DNA from: a virus
IMG/VR virus record: IMGVR_UViG_3300044627_000209
Span: 1-33,164 of that record
DNA: 33,164 nucleotides
Strand: one strand, 5' to 3'
The notes under the pieces are model-generated. The model was not told the origin of the DNA and did no database searches. It saw only the letters and a program-made list of their open reading frames with translations. A program made the translations under genes and the position numbers. The stretch's first letter is position 1. Each line of letters begins with the position of its first letter. Shown here piece by piece: positions 1 through 8,900 of this stretch.

Positions 1-2727
1 GCTACCTTCGGTGACGAGGACAATCGTCTGGCCGTGAACGCTAGGTACGTGAAGTCCCTGTTCATCGACATGGATGGATACGTTTCAAAGAAAGATGCTG
101 CGCTTGCGCTTCACGCGTTCTTGGATAAGACAGGGCTAGATACCCTAGGCACGCCCTATGTGGTGGCGTCTGGTGGCGGCTTGCATTGCTACTGGCCACT
201 GACTGAGGCTGTGCCTATTGAGTCTTGGAAACCTGTGGCCGAGAACTTTAAACGCCTGTGCAAACAGGAAGGTTTGGCTATCGATATGACTGTGACGGCT
301 GATGCCGCCCGAGTCTTGCGTGTGCCCGAGACTACCAACTTCAAGAAGAAGTACGCAACGCCGCGCCCTGTGCGCCTACTGACTGAGGGTGACACGTTTA
401 GCTTTGACATACTAGCCGAGCTAGTCAGGGACAAGCTTGTTGGCTCTGTGTACGAGGCGCAAGCTACACCTTCGCTGAACCTTCCCGGAGCCCGTCCGTC
501 TGCTGCCACTCCCGTGTCTGCAACCAGTGTCAAACTCTTTGAGAACAGCGTAACCAAGTTCAAACCAATTTGGCTGGCCACGCAGAACGATCGGGGTTGC
601 GGTCAGTTGGCCAACTACGTTGAACACGCAACCGAAGAGGGCATGGAACCGATCTGGCGTGGCTTGTTGTCATGGACTAAGGTCTGTGAGGATGGCAACA
701 AGGCGGCGGTATGGCTGAGCAAGATGCACCCGTACGAGCCTGAGCGCATGAACCAGAAGCTGCAAAGCATCAAAGGCCCATACCCCTGCATCAAGATGGA
801 CAGCGAAAACCCCGGCATCTGCCCAACGTGTACGCACTGGGGCAAGATCACCAACCCATTGATCCTTGGTCGTGAGTTGGCAGTCGAGGTGGAGGAGAAA
901 GAAATCGAGGTCAAACTCTCCAGTGAAAGCACAGTCACGGAGAAAGAAACCATCAAGGTCATGCGCCCAACACCGCCACGCGGCTACTCCTACGGAGCCA
1001 ACGGCGGCACGTTCATGGAGCGCACAGTGGAAGACGAAGAGGGCAACAAGTCTAAGAAGCAAGTCATGCTCTTGCCGTACGAACTATTCGTAGTCGACAT
1101 CCTCAACAGCAACAACGACCACACTGTGCACATGATTGCGCTCAAACCGGATGGCGCAGTAAACATCACGATGCCGCAGAAGGCCATCGTCAGCAAGGAC
1201 GAAACAGTTAAGTCGCTGGCTAGTCAGAACATCGTGGCCGCATTTGGTGCAGGCAATGACAAAAATTTATCTGAATACATAAGGGCGTGTGTGGAAGAAG
1301 CTAGTACAAACAAACCAGCCATCAAGGTGCCTGACAGCTACGGCTGGCAGACTGACAACACGTACGTGTATGCAGGGCGCATCTTTAGTAAGGGTAAACC
1401 CCCAGTCAAGGTTCCAATGCCGGGTCTGGAGAACATCACCGTCAACACCGAGCCCAAGGGCACGATGGAAGCATGGCGTGACTTTATCAATCTGCTGATC
1501 GCCAAGAAGATGTGGGGGCACATTGCTGTGATCCTTGCCGGTGCTGGCGCACCATTCATGCGCTTTACAGGCATCTACGGAATGACCTACCACTGCGCTA
1601 GTACCGAGTCTGGTACAGGCAAGACGCTGTCACTCGAAGCTGCTGCTTCAGTATGGGGACACCCAACGCACTATCGTACAGGTAAGAGCACTTCTCCTGT
1701 GGCTATGCAGCAACGCCTTGGCCTGCTCAACAGCCACCCGCTTATCACGGACGAGATCACCGCCAAGAACCGAGCCGCCCCTGAGTGGTTGCCTGAGTTT
1801 CTCTTAGACATGACCGAGGGTCGGGGCAAGGAGCGTATGGAGTCTGGCTCCAACAAAGAGCGTCTGAACCTCTCGACATGGATGACGGTGTGCCTGATGT
1901 CATCCAACACGCACGTTGTGGACTACCTGACAGGTGGCCGTGACCACTCATCTGAGGGCGAGCTTCGCCGCCTGCTTGAGTTTACTTTTGAGGAAGAACT
2001 ATCATGGGAGCCCCATGAGATTGAGATCATCAAGTCTTTGCAGCACAACTATGGCGTGGCGGGTTACAAGCTGGCTGAGTACATGGTCAACAACGTGGAT
2101 GAGTTCCCTACCTCTGTGCGCGAAGCGGTTACCGCCATGTACACGGAATTCAACGCAACCAATGATGAGCGCTTTTGGATGGCAGGTATTGGAACCGCAG
2201 TCCATGCTCGTAATGCTTTCAAGGCCGCAGGCATTGTCGAGATTCCCCTGCGCCCTGTCTTGAACGCTTTTAAGAAGGTTGTGGCCACCATGCGTGCCAG
2301 TATGAAGAACAGCGTGCGTAACGCAGAAGACATACTGAACGCCTACACTCGGGAGAGTTACGGCAGTTTTATCGTAGTGCGCCCAAGCGAAGGCGGCTTG
2401 ATGGCTGAGTTGGGTAACGGCCAGACCATTGACCAGTCAATTACCCGCAACAAGATTCTAGGGCGTGTGGAGCACGGCATGACCAAGGGCTACGTGGACT
2501 ACTTCATCGAGGAGCAGTTGCTTAAATCCTACTGCGCTTCGACAAGCTTTGGTTACGCCTCATTCAAGCGCCAGCTTGAGGATACGTTTACTGTTGAGTT
2601 CCTGAAGAAGAATATGACCGCCAAAACCAAGGGGCCACCGATGCGCGTTACTGTGATGCGCGTCAGACGTAAGATGGACGAAGTCGATGAAACTATCCTT
2701 AATCCAGTTCCCGTGGACGAAGATTGA
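1..2727 (+). CDS. Phage replicative primase-helicase (AEP-type primase plus DUF927-like ATPase), 5' partial
   Basis: The frame is open to the left edge, so the true start lies upstream. A GTG at 34 sits inside conserved sequence and is not a convincing start. Numbering from the first codon in the window, the N-terminal part has the three motifs of archaeo-eukaryotic primases: FIDMD (D23, D25), SGGGLH (H62) and AID (D95). A probable zinc knuckle follows (C263, C274, C277, H279). The C-terminal half carries a Walker A (ESGTGKT, K541), a Walker B (LITDE, D584-E585) and an arginine-rich GELRRLLEF segment, as in DUF927-type superfamily 3-like helicases. The inferred role is to unwind phage DNA and lay primers at the replication fork in the cytoplasm. 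It ends the + strand replication module and overlaps the next small gene by 41 nt. The family call is by motif only; primase-helicase fusion is confident, exact family less so. Confidence 0.88.
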   Translation, partial: ATFGDEDNRLAVNARYVKSLFIDMDGYVSKKDAALALHAFLDKTGLDTLGTPYVVASGGGLHCYWPLTEAVPIESWKPVAENFKRLCKQEGLAIDMTVTADAARVLRVPETTNFKKKYATPRPVRLLTEGDTFSFDILAELVRDKLVGSVYEAQATPSLNLPGARPSAATPVSATSVKLFENSVTKFKPIWLATQNDRGCGQLANYVEHATEEGMEPIWRGLLSWTKVCEDGNKAAVWLSKMHPYEPERMNQKLQSIKGPYPCIKMDSENPGICPTCTHWGKITNPLILGRELAVEVEEKEIEVKLSSESTVTEKETIKVMRPTPPRGYSYGANGGTFMERTVEDEEGNKSKKQVMLLPYELFVVDILNSNNDHTVHMIALKPDGAVNITMPQKAIVSKDETVKSLASQNIVAAFGAGNDKNLSEYIRACVEEASTNKPAIKVPDSYGWQTDNTYVYAGRIFSKGKPPVKVPMPGLENITVNTEPKGTMEAWRDFINLLIAKKMWGHIAVILAGAGAPFMRFTGIYGMTYHCASTESGTGKTLSLEAAASVWGHPTHYRTGKSTSPVAMQQRLGLLNSHPLITDEITAKNRAAPEWLPEFLLDMTEGRGKERMESGSNKERLNLSTWMTVCLMSSNTHVVDYLTGGRDHSSEGELRRLLEFTFEEELSWEPHEIEIIKSLQHNYGVAGYKLAEYMVNNVDEFPTSVREAVTAMYTEFNATNDERFWMAGIGTAVHARNAFKAAGIVEIPLRPVLNAFKKVVATMRASMKNSVRNAEDILNAYTRESYGSFIVVRPSEGGLMAELGNGQTIDQSITRNKILGRVEHGMTKGYVDYFIEEQLLKSYCASTSFGYASFKRQLEDTFTVEFLKKNMTAKTKGPPMRVTVMRVRRKMDEVDETILNPVPVDED

Positions 2728-2917
2728 AAAGGGGCAGGGGTTCTTTATCCCCTGCCTCGACACCGACGCTGTGCGTGAATTCGGCTTAAAGAAAGCCACC
2801 CTCAGTAGAGTTCTTGACGCCCGTGCTAAGACGGGCATCTATCAGGGCTTTACTGGGGTTATGTTTTACCGCCCCCGCCCCCGAACCGCTCCTCCACAAG
2901 GCGTGACTGCCGGATAA
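2687..2917 (+). CDS. Small phage protein of unknown function (76 aa)
   Basis: The ATG lies inside the 3' end of the primase-helicase gene, in another frame, and the product runs 59 nt past the end of the convergent - strand gene. The core has a KGQGFFIPCLD segment followed by a basic, Ala-rich stretch and GVMFYR. I have the impression of similar short 'KGQGFF(I/V)P' proteins downstream of replication genes in aquatic phages, but that is memory, not a search. No membrane segment or catalytic motif is visible. The Shine-Dalgarno is weak (GACGAAG), so translation may be coupled to the primase-helicase. Function unknown; its position suggests a role in replication or early metabolism. Confidence 0.7.
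   Translation: MKLSLIQFPWTKIEKGQGFFIPCLDTDAVREFGLKKATLSRVLDARAKTGIYQGFTGVMFYRPRPRTAPPQGVTAG
2733..2756 (-). terminator. Possible intrinsic terminator of the late (-) operon, distal hairpin
   Basis: Perfect 8-bp inverted repeat GGCAGGGG / CCCCTGCC with an 8-nt loop. Read on the - strand it is followed by CCTTTT, a short and interrupted U-tract; on the + strand no U-tract follows. It lies about 100 nt after the stop of the 2959-residue gene and inside the + strand 76-aa gene, so part of the symmetry could be a coding coincidence. Confidence 0.4.
2816..2839 (-). terminator. Hairpin just downstream of the late operon's last stop codon
   Basis: On the - strand GATGCCCGT and ACGGGCGTC form a 9-bp stem with one G-U wobble and a 6-nt loop. 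It begins about 20 nt after the TAA of the 2959-residue gene. On the + strand the wobble becomes a mismatch, so the fold favours the - transcript. No U-tract follows, so it may protect the 3' end or assist the second hairpin rather than terminate alone. Confidence 0.35.
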
Positions 2918-5900
2918 AAGCGTCGGCTCGGTCTTGTTTGGCTTTGTCTAGCGCATCAAGGCGTAACCGTTTTTCTTCTGCCGTCAAGTCATCACGCTCT
3001 TGCGTGCGGCGAATGTCGGTGTTGATGCGCCCAATGATTTGGCGATACTGCCCTGCGGCAGAAGCCATGGCCAACTCCACTTTGTTTTTGTCACGGTAGG
3101 CCACGGCCTCGTCACGACGGCCTTCGCTGAGCATTTTCTTAAATGTAGCATTAGCGTTAACAGCTTCTTGTGCTTCGCGGTACACCACATCGGCATCGCC
3201 ACCACCGTATTTCTTTTGAAACGCTGTACCAATCAGAGGCAAGTCAGACGCACGACCTGCGGGCCTTTCTCCTTTGCCTTCGCGCTCAAACAAACCGTTA
3301 GCCCCAGCCGCTGCCACCAAAGGCAGCACACCCAGATACCCGCGCACAATGTGCTCGATTTGGATTGGAGACAGAATCGGCAACAGCTTACTCATCTGTT
3401 TGGCCAACTCTGTGGTGGTCGCAAGGTAGCGCTCTTCAGTGTCGTATCCTTGCATGCGGCGAGGCTCTATCGGGCCGCCAGTTAAAAAGTTCTTATCACT
3501 CCACACTTCAAACGCAGGCTTAACAAGTGCAGGCACTCCCATAGACGAGTAGCCGGGAACAGAACCCAAGAACAAATCTCGCAGAGCTTGGAACTGCGCC
3601 TTACCATCAGTTTCAGCACGCATACCGTCAACTGCGGCCACAGCCAGCGAGAAGAAGTAGCCAGCCTCAAATGGGATGGGTAGTTTAAGCGGCTCATCCA
3701 CGCCCGGAATAGGCAAGAAGAAGTTGGCGTACTTGTCCCGTGGGCGAGCATTACGGAAGGTCTCGTCGTCTTCCATGGCCATGGCATACACAATACCGGT
3801 GCCCATCAGCAACATAGCGTTGTTAAAGAACTTGCGTTTAATTTGCTGTTGTTCTTCAAAAGGCATGTTGCCTCGAGCGGCTTTAACCAGCACATTCAAA
3901 CCCTGAATCTGGGCGTTGAAGAACGGTATCAAACGGCTGGCGTATTGCAGCGTGGGGGACAACCCACGTTTGTAGAAGTTCATCGACTCCATGGTCATCA
4001 TGTCGGCCTCGACCTCTGACAACCCATTAGCTTCAGCGTTTTTAAGTATCAGTGCTAATGTGGCAGCATCGGCACGCATCGCGTACCGGTCGGCTGCGGC
4101 CAGCACTTTGTCAAGAGCGCCTTGGTCTTTACCACTGGCAAGTTGAAGCGCCATCTTCTTCATGTCAGACATATCGCCCGCAAAGATGTTGGACTGGATC
4201 AGTCCTTTCTCAATCAGCTTAAGCTGTGCATCGCTAGTGCCGCGGCTCATTCGTACAAACTCAGCGCCTGCCTTAAACACGGCTGTAAATGCGTTGTTGT
4301 TTAGGCCGCCAGTAAAGGCTGCAGCCATTGGTTCGCGCAGTAGTTTACGAGCAATATACAAAGGCGTACGGGTCACACCAGCGCGTAGCAAATCAGCGGC
4401 TGCCCCACCTAGTTTAAAGAACCCGGGGAGCGCAAGACTTGCGCCTTCCAAACTTTGCACCACTAGCTCGGCAGGGATGCCTTCGGCTGCAGTGCCTCTG
4501 GTATCCACCACAATGTGGCGCTCGCCTTTATCGTCAGGTTTGTTTGGGTCAGGCTCTTGGTAGAACCGAATGACTTTAGCATCGTCAGGGCCAAGACCCT
4601 TTTTGATGGCCATCAAGTCCGTAGGTTTGCCTGTCTTGGGGTCAACAGGGCCTTTGCCTTTGCCCAGTGCTTGCATGCCATAGGCCACACTCTTGGCGGC
4701 GTTGTTGGTCAGCGCCATGTCCGTCAGCAATAACGTGTTGCGCTGGAGAGCTTCGTTCAATGGCAATAATTTCGTGTCACCGCCTTTGAGTTCTGCAAGA
4801 TATGGCTGACGGCGGATGTCGCCCACGTTAAACGTGACGTTGTTGTTAAAAACCAAACTGGCGTTGCCGTTTTTGTCCACGCGATAGAAAGGCACGTAGT
4901 CGCCTTCCTTAAGCAAGTCCGCCGCCAACTTTTTGGTGATGCGTCCGGTGCTGGCAAGAAACTCAATCATGCCTTTGTTATATGCGTTGTACTTGCGGCG
5001 AACGTTCTCAAGCGCGTTCTTCAAGGCAGGGTTGGCATCCGCCGCAGCCAGAGCAGCAGTCAGTTGTTCCTGCGTAATACCTAACGCGCCAAGGTCTAGT
5101 TTTGCTAATCCTTTGTTGGAGGCACGCTGAGCAACCATATACGTTTGCGCAATGTTGGTCTTTAACTGCGGATCGGCCACAGGAATGTCAGCAATAGCGT
5201 CAAACACATCACGAGCGCTGTTCTGATTGGAACTGCGGTAACCCACAAAACCTTTAGAGTCTTTGTATGCAACCAGCGGGCCGCTGTTCATGACGGTGAA
5301 CATCTGCGCCATCTTCTGTTCGGCCTTACGTACGTGGTACATAGCTTGCATAAACAGACTATCATCACCAAACTTAAGGGTTTCACGTAGTCCCGCACGC
5401 ATATCCACCGCTTGCATCTCGGCTTGCAAGGCAAGGTTGTTACTTAGCTTTTCTTTGAGCGTTTTAGGCTGCGTAGTAATTTGTCTTGACAACGCAATCA
5501 ACGCATTGTCTGGTTCGGGTGCTGCCTTGGTTCTGTATGTTGCTTCGCCAGAGGGCGCTTGTCCCGTGCCAGCTACGCCACCTTCAATTACAAAACGACG
5601 GGCGTTGGCAACAATCTGTTGCACTTCCGCGTCAGTAACATTACCCAAGTTAAACGTAGTGCGGAACCATGCACGCAAACGCTCATATAACTGGCGCAAG
5701 GCGCTTTTTTCTATGGGGGTTGGGTTGGATTCTTCAGCCATTTCAGCCAAAACTTCTTCAACGGCTGTTTGTTTTGACAGCTTTTTGTTTTCTCTAATTT
5801 TGGCGTTAGCTCGTAAACGAACTTCTAAGTTACCGCCGTACAGACTATTCATGGTGTCTGTGTATGCGCCACCAAGCAGTTCACGCAGACCGTAGTGCCC

Positions 5901-8900
5901 AGCAACCTCGTGCGCAACGGTTAAGATTACGTCGTTGGCGTTACTCAAGTTATCTGCAATTAAATACACTTTTTTAGTCCGTGTATCAAATATGCCCGGA
6001 GTAATACCAGTTTTGCGGCCTTCTCTAACAAGTTGACCACGGATGCGCACAGGCAAATCTGCCTCTGTAGCAACAACCACAATCTCAGGAGCGTTGACCC
6101 ATCCTTTGGTAATTCGTGCGGCTAGACGTTCTACTTGCGCAGTCTGCAATGATGTAGGCCCACGAGTAACTGTACGGAATACGTAGCGGTCGTCAAACCC
6201 AGTATCAATATCCTCATCAGTAACGCCAGACATTTCTGTACCGATCAACTGCGTAAACATGGTTTTGTCTTCACCCATGTACGGATCAGATATTTCTTTT
6301 GTCAAGCGGTTGATGTCATCGCCAACGCGATCTAACATAAATTGTGCAGACTCAACATCAGCCTTCAACTTATCTCTGCGGTCTGCTAACGTTGGGTTAC
6401 CAGATGGCACATTGCCAATTTCAGCCAGTTCGTCTTCACTTCTGCTAATAAATTTTATCAAGCGAACGCGATTGTCTTCCATCGCATCAAGAATCTGGTT
6501 CTGTTGCTCGTACTCTTTGGCTTTAAACTCAGCGTCTAGTGTTGCTTTGTCCTTGGCCGCAGCAATACGCTCAGCAAACGCGTTAGCATCTGCCACTGCT
6601 TTTTCAGATGTAATCGGTGCAGGTGTACGGCTTTCAACAATAGGCTGCTTACTAATACCCACAGTAGCTTTGGACTGTTCTGTGCCGCCACGCAGTTTGC
6701 CCGGAGCTTGCGACTGTATGCGCGTAGCTTGGGACACCCTAGACATATTGGGTGGAAGCACTTCGTTAACAGCTTCTATCTGGTCATTGATAAGGCGTTG
6801 TAAGTCAACAATCTTATCGGCTCTGTTTTCTTTAGCCTTCTTGGTCTTAGGCACTGCGCTTGCTTGCAGTGCGTCCATTTGTTTTTGCAAATCTGCAAGG
6901 CGTTTAGTACGACTGTCATACAGCTTGGCACGTTCTTCTTCAGCGGTAAACTCTTCGTCAAGCGTGCCAGACGCTTTCTTTGCGCGTGGGACTAATCGGT
7001 ACTCGCCGGTTTCTTCGTCTTTTTCACGAACCAACAAACTAACGTTTTGCCCTGTTAGAACATTTGTACGGGTAATCCCTAATCTGTTTGACTTGCGTGC
7101 TTGCAACACCTCGCGTTCTTTGAGGAACTCTGCAAAACGTTTGCGACGTTCTTTCTGCGAAGACACAAGCTTTACCAACTTGGCTTGCATGTTTTTTAAT
7201 GTTTCCGGCGTTGCTTTGCCTTCTGACCACTCTAGCTTTTTAGCCTTAATGTCTTTGCGCAGCTTGGCAATAGCGTCTTCGCTCTTGTTGACGGCTTCTT
7301 GTTTTTTAGAAATGGTTTTCTCAAGCTTGGCAATACGATCGTTAATCAGCTTTGTGACTTCTGCGTAAACTTCTGGGTCGCTGGACGTAGCGCGTCTGGC
7401 TTCTAGCAATGCTTTTTGTTTGGTAACTCTGGACTTTTCAAAGTCCTCAATAGACTTTTGCAGGGTCTCAACACGCTTGTTGCCCGCTTCAATCTGTTTG
7501 TTAAAGTCTTCGATTTGGGCAAACAACGCCTTGGCTTCTTTGAGATTCTTGCGGGGGCCGCGGTATGACGCCGCCTTTTCGGTTGCCTCGTCTAGTTTAA
7601 TCTGTACAAGTTCAACACGAACCTGCATTTCCAACACACCCTCTTCCATCTCTTTGATGCGTGCTTCTAACTCTGCAAAGTCTTTTGTGGAAGTCTTAAT
7701 TAACTCTAACATCTCACGACGCTTACTAAAGTCAATACGCTGACCGGACAACGCCTGCAACCTAGCGGTGCTTGCTTGGAAAGCTTCTAACTGTGTTTTA
7801 TTTCTAGCTATTACAGCATCACGTTCAGCAGAAGTTAAAGGCTCAATAGGCACATCAGCCATCTGTGCGCCAAAGCCACGGGACTCTGCCGCGTCTTTAA
7901 TAGCTTTCTCAACGTCTTTGGCAAACTGTGATTCAATGTAACTAGCGTTTTCAGCTTTCTCAATCTCGTTGTCAAGTAAAGCTAAGTCGTTGTCTAGCGC
8001 ACGTACGGCATCGGCACCCAGCTCTTTGGCAGCGCCAATCTCTTGTTTGATAGCTACAATTTCTGGGTGCGTAGACAAGTTAGCATCCAAGTCAACAGCC
8101 GCCAGTTCCAGTTGCAAACCTAAGTCCAAAAGCGTTTTACCGGCTTTGTTTAACTTACGTGTTTCTTCTCGTGCATCTAGCTGCAAACGTAAATCGTTGT
8201 TTAAGAACGTGATAAAAGCCGATGATGGAATGTACGGGTTAACCCTTTGGGTTTCCATTAAATTCTGCAAGTCAGCAATTTCTGCTTCTAGACGAACTAC
8301 TGTGCGTGGCTGAGTAACCCGTGCTTTTGACAACTGTTTTTGTAAATCTTGCAGTTTCTGTCTAGACTCATACAGCAACGGATTGCGTTGACGCTCAAGC
8401 GCAGTGATAACTTTCTGTTGCGCTGCTTCAATGCCGGGTAGTTTTTCGGCAAGACTGCCCAGTTTGTTTCGTGCTTGGCGCAACTCTTCTTTGGCTTTGA
8501 GCGTCTCTTGCGCGGCTTCAACCGCACGGTCGTCCATCTCTTTAAAGTTGGCAATGTTGTTGGCAATTAGGCGGCTGGTCTCTTCTGATCGGTCAGCTAA
8601 CTGGTCTACCTGCGATCTAACCTGCATGTACTCTAAACGCAAAGGCTCAAGCTCATCAGACAGACGTTTTAAAATACCTTCCATACGCACTTCAACATCC
8701 GCAATGATGTTTTTGGCAGCGCGGTCTTCAGAAATTTGTGACTTTTCCAACACGGCTTTGCGTGCTTTCAACGCTTCAACTTGCTTACGTATATTGGCAA
8801 TCTTTGCCTCGTGTTCTTTGACTTGTAACTCCATACGAGCAACAGTCTCACGGGTAATACCCATCTCTTGACGGGCGGCTTTCAAGTAGTCGCTGGCCAA

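Noticed and set aside
5263-7368. Long + strand open frames (for example 210 and 369 codons) opposite the giant - gene
   Set aside because: They are Ser/Ala/Leu-rich mirror images of the Glu/Lys/Gln-rich coiled coil, lack ribosome sites and fit no operon.
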